Assembly (NCBI GenBank): GCA_029204045.2
Contig: CM055076.1
Coordinates: 20,276,269 to 20,340,268 of the forward strand
Direction: 5' to 3'
Source: Tillandsia leiboldiana
Taxonomy: Eukaryota > Streptophyta > Magnoliopsida > Poales > Bromeliaceae
Length of the DNA: 64,000 bases
The translations under genes were made by a program, and so were the position numbers. Position 1 is the first letter of the stretch; each line of letters starts with the position of its first letter. The notes under the pieces are model-generated. The model made no database searches, had not been told where the DNA came from, and saw nothing but the letters and a program-made list of their open reading frames with translations. Below, one piece after another: positions 20,401-31,975 of this stretch.

Positions 20401-20747
20401 ACCTGCTGCTCTGCCAAAGTCAAAGATCCCGTCATCCCAGACGGTGGCCTACTGGAAATTGGCTCAGCCAGAACTGCTGGTGCAGGCTGCACAACCGAGG
20501 GTGCCACAACAGGGGAAGAAGGCACCGGTGAACTCTCAGGGGGTGCTACCGCCGGCTGCGCTCTCTGCTCCAACAAGAGCGTCAACCGACTCACAGCCTC
20601 CTCCTGGCGTCGAGACGCCTCAGCCAACTGTGCCATCTGGGCACGGAGCTCCAAAACCTCGCTCTGCTGTCCCTGCCCCGAGTCCTCCTGCTCGGGCTCA
20701 GAGGATGAAGGCTGCGAACGCGTCACCATCGAGCGTCGAGGAGGCAT
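17412..20747 (-). CDS. Tekay gag-protease-reverse transcriptase-RNase H polyprotein
   Basis: The start is taken at the MPPRRSM methionine (20747). The frame is open 46 codons further upstream, but this methionine is typical of Del/Tekay gag. Gag core is about residues 120-290. A Q-rich linker follows, then a zinc knuckle CFRCGQTGHFARAC near 401-414. Aspartic protease motif DTGASHSFIS is near 497. Reverse transcriptase is about 690-850, with FIDD (830-833) as the catalytic YxDD variant. RNase H is about 975-1090, with YSDASHSGLG. The frame stops with TAG at 17412, immediately before the integrase frame. Only LTRs and leader flank it. Length and domain order are normal for the family. Confidence 0.92.
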   Translation of the reverse strand: MPPRRSMVTRSQPSSSEPEQEDSGQGQQSEVLELRAQMAQLAEASRRQEEAVSRLTLLLEQRAQPAVAPPESSPVPSSPVVAPSVVQPAPAVLAEPISSRPPSGMTGSLTLAEQQVLVGLLLRFRKFDPPRFSGMSAEPWAAESWVTAMERHFESLFIDERFRFLLATHFLESNAEVWWRRVRPVGSPGTQFISWAEFRSMLLGAFFPESVRQSLEEQLRNLRQGDRPVHVYIADFNRLLACVPHVARDETHQIYMFERGLRRDIYQLVRSRILQTLEASMEQALYVESGEVVMAEVAPAPVVTPGAKRPALFEEGQSSRQGPPRPPRFHSQGRGYQGRQRSGASRQFQQQQHRPPRQQQSSQQQQSSQQQQTSRQPRPDRCVICGGPHPPAQCPQSQGRCFRCGQTGHFARACPRAGYPAPSSASASFIPRQSAGPSAASGRPDFASSSSRQPERLPPAPSGRVYAAQVEDATAAEHVVAGIILISAVRTRTLFDTGASHSFISRAFASLHGIEVVSLSHALEVQIPDHVLHVEEYCRDCPVQLGSWILPADLLVLRQLQDFDVVLGMDWLSRYFASIDCRERTVTLREPGQEEFVFRGCQSTFFAMTASSARARRTISRGCTAFLATIVEVPTAALGLEDIPVVREFPDVFPPELTTMPPEREVEFVIDVVPGTAPISKAPYRMAPAELRELKAQLQDLMDRGFVRPSVSPWGAPVLFVKKKDGSLRLCVDYRELNKVTIRNKYPLPRIDDLFDQLQGATVFSKIDLQSGYHQLRVRAEDIPKTAFRSRYGNYEFTVMPFGLTNAPAVFMDLMNRVFQPYLDLFVVVFIDDILIYSRSDVDHEEHLRIVLQLLREKKLYAKLKKCEFWLREVAFLGHLVSAAGVAVDPTKIDTVRDWPRPTTVTEVRSFLGLAGYYRRFVEGFAKLSTPLTCLTRKGMRFIWTEQCQRSFEELKRRLISAPVLTLPVMGDGYVIYSDASHSGLGCVLMQHGRVIAYASRQLKDYEKNYPTHDLELAAVVFALKLWRHYLYGEHCEIYTDHKSLKYMFTQKELNLRQRRWLELLKDYDVSILYHPGKANVVADALSRRSVQSLSKLVTQQAPLIEQLRRL

Positions 20748-21024
20748 CCCCACCTGAGGGACAAGGCAAACAGTCAGAACCCAAATCATCTCTCGACCCA
20801 ATCTAGCGAAAGTCAGAAGGCATGTCCCCCTTCCCGAAGTACTATGTTGTCTGCAGCCAACATAGTTGCCACCGAAGGAAGACATGTCAATCGCTCACCC
20901 CGAACCGCTCGGGAGAGTTAGAAATCCAATCAGGACTCTCGCTAAAATCACGGCTCTCACGCGAGTCATCCTAGGGTCCAACCACAAGCCTAGGGTTCCT
21001 AAGTCCTCCAAGACCAACATCCTA

Positions 21025-21037
21025 GGCTCTGATACCA
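21025..21037 (-). other. Primer-binding site of the Tekay element (tRNA-iMet type)
   Basis: The minus strand reads TGGTATCAGAGCC, the complement of the plant initiator-methionine tRNA 3' end. It starts 8 bases from the 5' LTR. Confidence 0.85.
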
Positions 21038-21045
21038 CTCTAATC

Positions 21046-24000
21046 TGTCACGCCCCGGGGCGATACTGCGCCCCGGCTCGCCAACAGATCCGCCGCCCAT
21101 ACGGGAAGCCCCGTATAGGCGTAGCGACTAACCTGCAAAGAAACATCTACACTAGCAGATATCAGAGCTGAAAGAGAAAAGCTGGAATAAAATACATAAA
21201 ATAAAACTACAACTCACAAATATACAGACCAACCTCACCAGAACACAAGAGTCTCCCAGAAAAGCAGGAAAGAAAGGTACAACTCGAAACCTCACTACAA
21301 AAGTCACTCGACATAACACACACCAAAATAGTACTGGGGTACATCTACTCACACACTGAAGATGACAGGAGGGGATCTATCTCGCGACTCCCTTACCTCG
21401 GTCAGAAGGAGCTGGATCAGCAACAGGAGCTGCAGGAACCGGAGCAGAAGTCCCTGGGGAGAAGACACCACGACGGGTGTGAGAACTACATCCCACAGTA
21501 GTTCTCAGTGGGTGCCGCCAACAAGCCCGACGGTCTGCCCACTAAGTCTACCAGAGGCATAAAGTAACATATGCAGTGTTGTAAGGAAAGCTGGGAAAAG
21601 TAACTCTACAGCTACTATGCCTCTATCTAGATGCTCAACAGTGGAACATAAAGAACATAATGCCACAACTAACTCTCCTCCCTGATCACCCAATCAAAAC
21701 TGACTGCCACATCGGGTCCAGTCAAACCTGCGCCAACCTACTGCCGTTACGTCCCGGAGGAGCGGACTTACGTAGGGTGTCCATGGCTGCCAACAAAAGC
21801 ACAGCCAGAGGGACAAATGCAACAACAAGTCGCGAAAGAACATCTCAAACTCACGCCGGTACAACAACCCGGTCTCGCCTACTCCGGAGTGGCACTCGAG
21901 GGGAGCGACCCGCTCGAGTCAAAGTAACCCATAACAAGTATCTCTGTAAAGTATCTCTGTAAAGCTCAAATGTGGCTCATGCAGGCTATGATCCAAATCC
22001 TCGATCAACAAGATCGGCAAAAAACAAATCACTAACTCACTCACTAGCTGGAATCTACACAGCTGAGACTCACTGTCACTCTGACAGTTTCCAAGAACCC
22101 AGATCTACCATCACTATCAATCTCCCAAAGAAATCAGATCTACAGACTGCTATCAACTCCACTCGGTCCCCAGACACGAGTGCAAATGCATCCCACAACC
22201 ACCCGACCTCTCGGCCCACAACTCGGGCGAGGAAAAGCTAAGTCCATAGTGAAATGAAGTATCGTGATGTGGAATGTCTAGAGCAGTAAAAACCTAGCCC
22301 AAGTTGGAGTTTTCTACAGACTGGCTGAACATGATACATATGACAGGGGTGCTAGGTCAAGTTCCAAGATTTCACTACTTAACATAGAGTAGGAATCAAA
22401 AGATTCATCAACTGATATACAAGATACAACATACAGTTTTACACATGCTAACACTCTAATTTCTAACATGCATGATCCTACACACATAGAATTAGTACAC
22501 AGTCCAGAGTTCTTGGAAGCAAGGTCACCCACCCGAAAGTGCTAACTACCCGGAATCGTACAGCTGAGAAAGCCCAAAACAGTCAAATCACAGATCCCAC
22601 CAAGCCAACAACACGGTAAAAGTGCTCACAACCTCCTGGGTACAAACATACACCAAAATTACACTTTAATCCACACAAATTCCACAATCCCAAAATCTGT
22701 GGTGAACAGTCCCATTAACACGAAATTTTCACCTGAAAAACTTCCTCCAAAAATTCAAATAAAAATATGACGGCGATCCTCGCGAAGAGTAGATGTCGAT
22801 AGAGTCCTGAAACGTCGAATTCCGATGTCCGGATGAGGAGATAAAAATCCGACAAGTAGGTGCTGTCCAAATCAACCAACAGTCGCAAAGGGGGTTAAAA
22901 ATGTACCCATAACCCCAAGAAAATCACGGATCCAGAAAAAGTGTCCAACACGGAAAATGTAGATTTACCTCTTACGAAACCGTCACCGCAGAAATCGTCC
23001 AAAAATAACGTCGGGGTAGCCTGGTAGACCTCCCAGACTAAACTGCGACGAAAATGGGCCTCCAACAGTAGATCGTCGCTCCGCACCCCGATGCAGAAGT
23101 CGCCGTCGTCGCGGCCTCCAAAAATTCTGAACCTTCGCCAAAAGATGCACAAGAGGGAGAGAAAGAAAATTGGTGAAGGGCTCAAGGGCTAAAGCTCTCG
23201 GGAAAAGCCTCAAAAACGAGCCCCAAGGGGCCTATTTATAGGCCTCACCCGAAATCAGCCCAAAAGACAAGTCAATGGGCTTTCGGGCCCAACTTTCGGG
23301 CGCCCGGTACTTTCGGGCGGCTACAGTGTTGGGCCGGCCCAACACTGTTCACGCCCGAATCCACCAGGTGCCGCCACGTGGCCCGCCGAACAGCAAACAT
23401 CTGTTCGGGCCACCCCTAGGCTGCCACGTGGCCCGCCCCCGCACAGTGAGGCGGTAGGCTCCCGCCAACCAGCGGGCGACGCGTGTCCACCCGGTTGACC
23501 CGCTGACCGGTCGGCGGTCGCGCCGGGCGCGCGGCATGGCCCCGTCGTGCGCACGCGCCCCGAGGTACCGGCCCCGGCTCCGTGCACCGCGCACGGTGCG
23601 CCCGCGAACCAGAGGGTGACACGTGTCCCCTACACCCGGTCCACGCATTCCACTTTGGAATTCCGTGCACCGCGCCGCGTGCACCGACCAACCGGAGGCT
23701 GCCACGTGCCCCCGCCTTGGTCCATGCACCGCCGCGCTCACCCGGTAGACCGCGCGCCTTGCGCCCGCCAATCAGGCGGTGCCACGTGTCCATGCGCCGG
23801 GTCTGTGCACCCCGCCGCGCAACTCTGTGGACCGCGCATCCTGAACCGGCCAATGACAGGCCGCCACGTGGCATCCCGGCGGTCTACGGCCACTCCCATG
23901 CACCATTTTCCACTAAAAACTTCCGGGAGTCCTTTTTGGGCATCCGGACTCAGAAACAAACAAGCAAATAGCCGTTTTCAAGCGTTTTTTCCGTGCTGAA

Positions 24001-24198
24001 TCCATTTCTGACCTCTGTTGGGCCTAATTCTTTTCCGAAATTTCGGCAAACTCAGCCGAAGGCCTACACAGCTAATAATAACACACAGGGTCCATCTGTG
24101 GCATCCCATTGATGCACCATGGGCCAGATACACCAACACTAGGTGCTCTAACAGTGGATTCATCGGAAGAACGCTGCATGGGAATTAGGGCCACTACA
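21046..24198 (-). repeat. 5' LTR of the Tekay element
   Basis: 3,153 bp, collinear with 12702-15854. It holds the same TATA box (23233-23240), perfect palindrome (23323-23348) and CACGTG array (roughly 23370-23870). One position differs usefully: CATGTG at 15031 in the other LTR is CACGTG here. Confidence 0.95.
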
Positions 24199-24203
24199 TC
24201 CCT

Positions 24204-24300
24204 CCTCGGCCCGATCGCTTGATCCAGTTGGGCACGCGGCGCATCACATCTAAGAGGGTCGAACGGGGCCGATCGCGGACCGCCATTTTCGGCCCCAACA
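24204..24300 (+). repeat. 3' LTR of the outer gypsy element, part 2
   Basis: 97 bp that complete the 3' LTR after the Tekay insertion. It matches 7628-7724, ends CCCCAACA, and is followed by GTAAT. Confidence 0.9.
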
Positions 24301-24305
24301 GTAAT

Positions 24306-24909
24306 GAAAGGGTTTGATTTTTTGGGCATCCGAAAACTCTAGAGCTCTGCGCTCCCCAACTCTGGGGTTGAGCGCCCACTTTCTCTTTCGAGCACCCTCT
24401 CCCAATTCTGAAAACACATCTGGGAGCCCAATACTTGTTCTGCACGCCCAGAACTGGTATGCAGATCATACTTGAGCTTTTCCGACTCTATTTCAATCCG
24501 AACTCATTTTGATTCGGTCCAAACTCACTCTAAACCCTCTTTATCACATTTAAAACATGTCTAGTATGTTTAATCCGTACTTTGTCAATTTTGTCAAAAC
24601 CGATACACTACAGTTTGTATTATACTTCATCCCCTTTTCTAAGAAGTATACAAAAAATTACTCTTTCTGGATATTTCTTTGACACATACTATATATCTAC
24701 TCAACGGAATAGAATAATTCAAATTACATAAAACTTTAATAAAAAAATTCTATTTATCATACAAAGTAATACCATTGCTTTCGATTTAAACTTTAAGTTT
24801 TATATCACTTTTTTTCGTTTATTTTGAGATTACTCATTCACTAGGCAAATAAAGTCAAAAAATTATAAAATTTTGTTTTTAAGTAGTTTCAATACTGTAA
24901 ATCATGTTT
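24306..24909. other. Unclassified intergenic DNA
   Basis: 24306-24610 looks like a repeat fragment (repeated short motifs such as CCAACTCTGG and CCCAATTCTG) but has no recognisable ends. 24610-24720 resembles the dispersed repeat of 555-720 and 2140-2290 (CCCCTTTTCTAAGAAGTATAC). The remainder is AT-rich. No gene was seen. Confidence 0.45.
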
Positions 24910-25568
24910 TGTCACGCCCCGAGATTCAAAAGCGGGTCTAAATTTTTTTTTTTTTAAATCAGAGTTAAAAATCTTGTTTTCTCCAAGGCGTGAACAGACC
25001 GCCACACATATAGAAAAGCCTCTGTACAACATCAGAGCCTTTCCTATATATGCTCGGCTAACAGATACAGTCAATCAGAGTAGATACGAAATAGCTAAAC
25101 TAAATAAGTTCTACTCTATTACAACCACAAGGTTCATAAGTTTAATACATCCAGTTCTTCAAAAGGAAATAACAGTATAATGTTCTACTAAAATAAAAGG
25201 GGTACATCCTACCAGAAATAATCTACCACGCGTCCTCACACAGAACGTCCAAAGGTCCCCGCACCCGAAGGACCTGAAAAACAGTCACCCGAGGGTGTGA
25301 GACACACCGGAGTGTATCCCAGTGGGCACGACGGGCCGGAAAATAGCAAGCCGTACCTACTAGATACAATAATAAGCGGAAACAGAAGTAGGATATACTG
25401 AAGATCAAAAGCAGGTAAACAGTCTAAGTAAGATCATACATGGATCAATAGAACAGGGTATGCATATACATAACACAATCATACTATGCATGATGAATCT
25501 ATAACAGGAATCGGAATGCATGTAATCAAACAAACAGGAAATCAAGAAAGTGCATCAAAGGTAATATC
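24910..25568 (-). mobile_element. Truncated gypsy-type LTR fragment
   Basis: Begins TGTCACGCCCCGAGATTC, the same style of LTR terminus as the Tekay LTRs. It continues with LTR-like sequence containing GGGTGTGAGACACACCGGAG. It is cut at 25568 by the start of the first Sirevirus-like element. Family assignment is by terminus only. Confidence 0.4.
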
Positions 25569-26827
25569 TGTTACGGATTTTGTTTTGGCGCATTTCGTGA
25601 AAGTGTTAAGTCTTGAAGATTGAAGATGAATGAAGTTTGGATCATATACCTCAATCTCAAGAAAGAAGAATTCAAAAGGATCAGGTAAGTTTAACTAAAG
25701 ATCTTTGGTGATCCGAATACTTCTTGTAGTGTAGAAACACTTGGAAGAATTTTTTATCGCATAAAAATTAAGAACTGGACATGGGACATGTTCAGGATCC
25801 GGATCAGACAGTCCAATCCGGATCCCGAAGGGTGCTTGTTCATTGGCAAATCCGATCCGGATCAAAGTCATTTCGATCCGGATCCCGAACATGGGTTTTT
25901 GCTGGAATACATGAACGATCCGGATCGGGCAATTCAATCCGGATCCCGAACCCTGTTTTCTGGAATTAACTGACTCGTTACGACGATCCGGATCACAGTA
26001 AATCCGATCCAGATCGCCGTCGTGAAAATTTCCAGAAACGGACAGTTTTTGATCCTTATCTTCTTCCAATGGTTTCTAACCTATAAATAAACCCTATGTT
26101 TCTTTTTCTAGGGTTAGTCCAAAAAGAGGCCGCTAAACCTAAAAGCCATCATCTTTTATACGGCCTAAGATCCACATATAGAGAAGAAAGGAAATCATAG
26201 ATTCTATCTTATGTTTCTTCATCTATATTGATTAGTTTGATTCTAGGTTTTCATACTCGCATTTTGAGTTGAATCAAACTAATGAATACTTAGATGGTAT
26301 TTCCTATCTATCTTTGATCTAAGTATTCGGCGGATCATCACCACCCAAAAACAACGATTTACCCCAAAATCGGCGCGTGGACTCGCGTGGCCTTGTGGAT
26401 TCAAGGTGCAACCGCTCTCGTGGATTCGGAGCGAGGTACGTTCGTGGATTCGAAGCGTGCTACTGGGTGAAGACCGTGGATTCGGTCAGACGTCGTGGAC
26501 TCGACGTTGGACGCCGTGGATTCGGCGTTGGACGCATATCGTGGATTCGAGACGCGTTGTGGAGCGAGCGGAGAAGATCAACTAGGAGCGTATGGAAAAG
26601 GTTGAGTCGTCTGTGAGTACGGTATATCACCTTGTACGTGTTTAATTCTAGTGGATTTCACCGTGTTATCGGTCCCGTGGTTTTTTACTCCGGTTTGGAG
26701 TTTTCCACGTAAAAATCTTGCGTGTTCATTTATATTTCCGCATTGGGTTTTTATTGCTTACACCTATTCACCCCCCTCTAGGTGTTTTTTTCCCCTATTT
26801 AGATCTATTATTACATATAACCCAACA
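25569..26827 (+). repeat. 5' LTR of copia element 1
   Basis: 1,259 bp, TGTTACGG to CCCAACA. Homologous to the reverse complements of 33333-34630 and 43459-44763. It carries a cluster of GATCCGGAT motifs (25794-26015), a CCAAT-type box near 26066 and TATAAATA at 26082-26089. Confidence 0.9.
25794..26015. promoter_or_regulatory. GATCCGGAT(C) palindrome cluster in the copia 1 LTR
   Basis: About eight copies of GATCCGGATC or close variants lie in 220 bp, ending about 70 bp before TATAAATA. The copia 2 LTRs carry about ten. Regulatory role is inferred from position. Confidence 0.6.
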
Positions 26828-26829
26828 AG

Positions 26830-26840
26830 TGGTATCAGAG
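26830..26840 (+). other. Primer-binding site of copia element 1 (tRNA-iMet type)
   Basis: TGGTATCAGAG begins two bases after the 5' LTR. Confidence 0.85.
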
Positions 26841-26860
26841 AGGGAATAGGGTTGTAAACA

Positions 26861-28587
26861 ATGGTTGAAGGTGGAAACATCAACAGACCCCCATTCTTTG
26901 ATGGAACAAATTATGCGTACTGGAGAGTACGGATGAAAGCCTTTTTAATTTCCATCGACGAACGGGTGTGGCAATCAATTGAATTAGGATGGTCTAATCC
27001 AACTGAATTTATTGGTGATGTTCGCACCATCAAACCTAGGTCGAAATGGACCAAGGAAGAGTTAGATTCATCTTCTCACAATGGCAAGGGAATTAATGCT
27101 ATTTTTAATGCCTTATCTCAAACTGAATTCTCTCGCGTCTCGGCATGTGAGACTGCGAAAGAAATCTGGGATGTTCTTCAGGTTACACATGAGGGAACTA
27201 ACCTCGTGAAGATTCAAAAGCTGCAAATGCTTACGAGCAGATTTGACTCTATTTTCATGGCAGAAAATGAATCTTTCACGGACTACTATACACGATTGCA
27301 AGACATCGTAAACTCATGTGCTAACCTGGGAGAGAAGATTCCAGAATTTAAGGTTGTAAGAAAGATCTTAAGAACTCTTCCTGAACGATTTCGCCCAAAG
27401 GTTACAGCCATTGAAACTATTAAACACCCGGACGAAATGCGTGTTGAAGAACTAGTTGGTTCATTACAAACTTATGAAATGACATTTACTACTAACTATT
27501 CTTCGGGAAAGGCATCCTCTTCTAAGTCTTCAGGTTATGCGTTGAAAACAACAAAGGAAGAAGACACGGATTCATCCTCCTCAGACGATGACGAGAACCT
27601 ATCTATGGAGGAATTTGAGAAACAGCTCGCTCTCTTGACAAGGAAGTTTCGCCGCAACTTTCGAATGGGTAATTCAAGTAAAATTCCATCCTTCGGAAAG
27701 GGGAAGAAAGGCAAGGGTTCTTCAAGTTACAAGTCAAGAAAGCAAGAGGGTTTTTCTAAGGATAAGAAAAGCACAGAAGGACAAGTCCAATGCTTCAAGT
27801 GCCGAGGATACGGCCATATCTCAACGGAGTGTCCAACTAAGAATCCGTCGAAGAAGAAAGCGATGCAGGTCGTCACCTGGGATGACAACTCAACGTCAAA
27901 TGAGTCATCCTCAAGTGGTGAAGAAGAAAGCGCAACGGCATTCCACGCGTCCACATCTTCACCCTTCATGTGCTTAATGGCAAGTACATCCGACTCATTG
28001 TCCAACTCCACTGTTGAAAGAATGCAACGGACAATGAATCGGATGATTCGGAAGGTGAAGATTTTGCTCTAGCCTACCATAGACTTATGAGGGATTCAAA
28101 GAAACTGGCTAAGCAAAACAAGGGGTTGAGAGGGAGATTGCAGGATCTCGAAGAAGAACTAAAAAGGGTAACTTCTCTCTCGACCGATCTTGAAGTGGAA
28201 AGGGATAATCTGATAAAAGCAAATGTTTCCCTTCAAGAGTCCAATGAGCAATTCGAGAAGAATTATATAGATATGGTTAACAAAGCGAATTACTTCTTGA
28301 AGCTCAACGGCGAGGCTCGACAGGAAAAATTGGAAATGACTGAGACCATTCTCCAACTCAAGGATGACTTGCAGCGATTTTCATCAGGAAGGAGTAAGTT
28401 GGATAAGCTTCTTGGTCTTGGTCAAACGAATCGGTTCGGCCTCGGGTACACTCAAACTGGAAACAGTCCAAGTTCGAGTGGGGCAGTTTTTTGTGCCTCA
28501 GTCGGTATCTCCTCCTCCGACACCGGAATTCACGACAAACAACGACAACAAGCCTACTTCATCCTCTTCGGGATCGTCAAGCACTAA
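26861..28587 (+). pseudogene. Sirevirus-like gag of copia element 1, frameshifted
   Basis: The start MVEGGNINRPPFFDGTNYAY is at 26861, 21 bases after the primer site. The N-terminal half is a UBN2/copia gag domain (FDGTNYAYWRVRMKAFL through the LPERFRPKVTAIE region). A basic S/K-rich segment follows, then a zinc knuckle CFKCRGYGHISTEC near residue 311. The frame is lost near 28010 by one missing G relative to copia 2 (TTGAAAG versus TTGGAAAG). The coiled-coil part continues in another frame from 28087 (LEEELKRVTSLSTDLEVE...). The intact protein would build the particle; this copy cannot make a full-length product. Confidence 0.8.
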
Positions 28588-31500
28588 GGTATGTTTTCGT
28601 TGTGGTATTTCAGGGCACATAAGGAGATATTGCAAGACAGGAGCCAAACGCTCAACTCAGACATTTCTTGCAACGACTACCAAAAAGGTGATTCCTCAGA
28701 AATCAAATGCAAATCATTCAAAGGAAAAGAGACTTGGTAGTTCACCGCGCAAGACGACATCATCAAGGAGCAGCAATCGATCTAACAAGACGCTTTCACC
28801 TAGGAGAATAACCTCACGACCATTACCGACGCATTCCAAAAGGTTTTGGGGTGCGCAAAGGTGAAATTTTCCCTTGTCTTGTTACTAATGTTTCCTTGCA
28901 TGCATATGATAATTCGTCTTGGTATCTGGATAGCGGTTGTTCCCGTCACATGACCGGTGACAAAATAGTTTTCAAAACTTTGAGAAAATCTCCGGAGGAC
29001 TCGTTGTTTTCGGAGACGGTCGATCTTCCAAAATTGTGGAAAAGGAACAGTAGCTATTCCAGATGGCCCGATTTTTGAAAAACGTGTTATGTGTTGATGG
29101 CCTTAAGACTAACCTCATTAGCATAAGTCAACTTTGCGACAATGGTTTTTCAGTTAACTTTTCATCTGTTGAATGTGTTGTAACTGATAAGGACCATGTC
29201 TTCTTTTTAAAAGGGGTTAGATCTGAAACAATTGTTATGTTGTTCCTAATAAATTTCTGAAAAATGTAACCTAGTTTATTTGGATAATGAAACACTTTGG
29301 CATGAAAGACTAGGTCACATAAATTTTAAAGAACTTGCAAAGATTTCAAATAAAGACGTGGTTAAAGGGGTTCCTAAACTTTTATTTAAAAACAACATTG
29401 TGTGCGGAGGTTGTCTTAAGGGAAAACAATCAAGGGCTGCACACAAGAACCTGAACCACGTTGGTACCAAACGGCCCTTGGAATTACTGCACATGGATTT
29501 AATGGGGCCGACCCGTCAACCATCTTTGGGAGGTAAATGGTATATTTTCTTATTGGTTGATGATTTCTCTAGGTTTTCTTGGGTAGCATTTTTAAAAGAG
29601 AAAGCTGATACGTTTGATTCTTTTCATGAGATTTGCCATCGTATTATGATTGAAAAGAATGAAAAGATCATTCGTGTTAGAAGTGATAGAGGTGGAGAAT
29701 TCATTAATTCTAAATTCATTGATTTTTGCACTTCCAACGGCATAAAACATGAATTCTCAGCACCCTATACACCTCAGCAGAATGGTGTTGTTGAGCGCAA
29801 AAACAGGGTTGTTCAAGAGATGGCGCGTGTGATGCTTCATAGCCGGAATTTACCGTTATACTTTTGGGCTGAAGCTTGTGAACACCGTTGTCTATGTAAT
29901 TAATCGAGTGTATTTGCCGCCCAGGAACTTTAAATACACCATATGAGCTGGTGGTTTAGTAGAAAACCAGATATCAAATATTTTCGTATCTGTTGGGAGT
30001 CGATGTTATATTTTGCGTGATCGCGAAATCTTGGTAAGTTCGATTCTCGAAGTGACGAAGGGATCTTTTGGGTTATTCTACAAATAGCATAGCATATCGG
30101 GTATTTAACATGGAATCTAAAACGATTGTAGAATCTATAAATGTTAAAGTAGATGAAGCTTTTCACTTTGCATCTGAAAAATCTACCCCTCGATATCTCT
30201 CTTGATGATGATTCTCCTGTAGTGCATCTTCTCATGATACTACTTTCAATATTAATGATGCATCTAATGGTTCTTCAAGTTTATCTGATATGCAGGAATC
30301 ATCTCAGTACCTCCAAGTACTCCATTACAACAAACGTTACGAATCTCCAAGGATCATCCTGAATCAAACATCATTGGAGACCCACAAGAAGGAGTCAAAA
30401 CTCGGAGACAGTTGGTTTGTGGATTCGCTTGCTACGTTTCCTTGATCGAACCAAAGAACATCGATGAAGCTCTTCAGGATGACTACTGGATTGAAGCAAT
30501 GCAGGAAGAGCTCCATCAGTTTGAGCGAAACAAAGTCTGGGAAATTAACAAAGCCTCCAAAGCAACACAATGTGATAGGTACCAAATGGATTTTCAAGAA
30601 TAAGAAAAATGAAGATGGTACCATCACAGGAACAAAGCACGTTTAGTTGCTCAAGGCTACTCGTCAATAGAAGGTATAGACTTTGATGAAACTTCGCCCC
30701 TGTAGCTAGACTCGAGTCCATTCGTCTTATTCGCGATAGCTTGTCATTTTAAAATAAAATTATTTCAAATGGACGTTAAGAGCGCGTTTTTAACTGGGTT
30801 TTTTAAACGAGGAAGTTTAGTGTGGCTCTCAACGAAAGGTTTTGTAGACTGTAAACAACCTAACCATGTTTTTTCGTTTTGAAAAAGGCTCTTTACGGTT
30901 TCAAACAAGCACAGCGAGCATGGTACGAAAGCTAACAAAGCACCTATTGGATAAGGGCGTATACGCGAGGGGGAGCTGACAGGACTCTTTGTGAAGCATT
31001 ATCAAAATAACTTCAATTGTAGCACCAAATCTATGTCGATGACATTGTATTTGGTGCGACAAGAGATAATGATGCTTCTAAATTCGCTGAAACCATAGAA
31101 AGCGAATTTGAGATGTCAATGATGGCGAATTGACGTATTTCCTTGGATTGCAAGTGAAACAGAGTGACGAAGGCATCCATTTGTGTCAATCCAAGTATGC
31201 TATGGAGTTGGTCAAAAAGTTTGATCTAGAAAATTGTAAAGATTTTCCGACTCCAATGGGAACTAGCAATAAAGGATTAGGAAGTGAATCTTTTAGTGAG
31301 AATGTAGACGAGAAACTTTATCGGAGTATGATTGGAAGTCTACTTTACCTCACGGCTAGTCGCCCGGATATATCTTTTGGTGTTGGGGATCTGCGCGAGA
31401 TATCAATCTGCACCAAAGGAGGTTCACCTGAAAGCGGTGAAACGGATCCACCCGATACATTAAAGGAACCATAAATTTCGGAATTTGGTATCCTATGGGA

Positions 31501-31975
31501 ACAAGTTTAGATATTTTGGATACTCAGATGCCGATTGGGCAGGATCTCTGGATGATCGGAAAAGCACGAGTGGTGCAGTGCTTTTATTTAGGCCATTGCC
31601 TTGTTGCATGGCACAGTAAAAAGCAAAACTGCATTGCACTCTCGACTGCCGAAGCAGAATATATTTCAGCGGGTAGTTGTTCAACCAACTCATTTGGATG
31701 AAAAGTGTGTTGAGCGACTTCCGGATTTCAGCATCTTCGGTAACAATTCTTGTGACAACACTAGTGCTATAACATTTCCAAAAAATCCTGTGTTGCACTC
31801 TAGAACAAACACATTGAACTTAGATATCATTTCTTAGAGAGCTAGGTTGAATCAAATATTCTTCATATGTCCTACATTTCAACTTAAGATCAATTAGCTG
31901 ACATTTTAACAAAACCTTTGGATCAAAAACGTTTTATTCATTTGCGTAAAGCAATTGGAATGCTTTCCTTGAAAT
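28588..31975 (+). pseudogene. pol remnants of copia element 1 (PR-INT-RT-RNase H), heavily frameshifted
   Basis: Recognisable pieces occur in order and in changing frames. A second zinc knuckle CFRCGISGHIRRYC is near 28590. Protease DSGCSRHMTG is near 28930. GAG-preintegrase and integrase lie in 29280-29903 (LWHERLGH, HMDLMGP, RSDRGGEF, PQQNGVVERK), and RT fingers near 30412-30600. YVDDIVFGA is near 31040, and RNase H (ALSTAEAEYISAGS) is near 31640. At least ten single-base indels relative to copia 2 break it. Some may be assembly error, given the neighbouring gap. Confidence 0.75.

Larger units (their letters stand above)
12702..24198 (-). mobile_element. Tekay/Del-type Ty3/gypsy chromovirus, near-complete, minus orientation
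   Basis: An 11,497-bp element with 3,153-bp LTRs at both ends, a tRNA-iMet primer site, gag-pol on the minus strand and a polypurine tract. Target duplications are TTCCT (12697-12701) and TCCCT (24199-24203). The uninterrupted outer LTR at about 7618-7630 reads TCCCT once, so the left copy has one substitution. Long LTRs and an integrase with a GPY/F region and a chromodomain-like tail place it near Tekay/Del. The LTRs differ at about 40 positions by eye (~1.3%), so insertion is recent relative to the host element. The one obvious coding defect is a TAG between RNase H and integrase. Confidence 0.9.
3565..24300 (+). mobile_element. Non-autonomous Ty3/gypsy LTR retrotransposon carrying two nested insertions
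   Basis: The outermost element is flanked by 5-bp duplications GTAAT (3560-3564 and 24301-24305). After removing a solo LTR (3678-6821) from the 5' LTR and a Tekay element (12702-24198) from the 3' LTR, both LTRs come to 1,011 bp, starting TGTTGAGACC and ending CCCCAACA. The internal region (7725-11787) carries a gag-like coding stretch broken by stops. I found no protease, reverse transcriptase, RNase H or integrase motifs, so it would have depended on a partner element. The LTRs differ at roughly 8-10% of the positions I compared, much more than the LTRs of the nested Tekay element, as expected for the older host of the nest. Confidence 0.85.
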
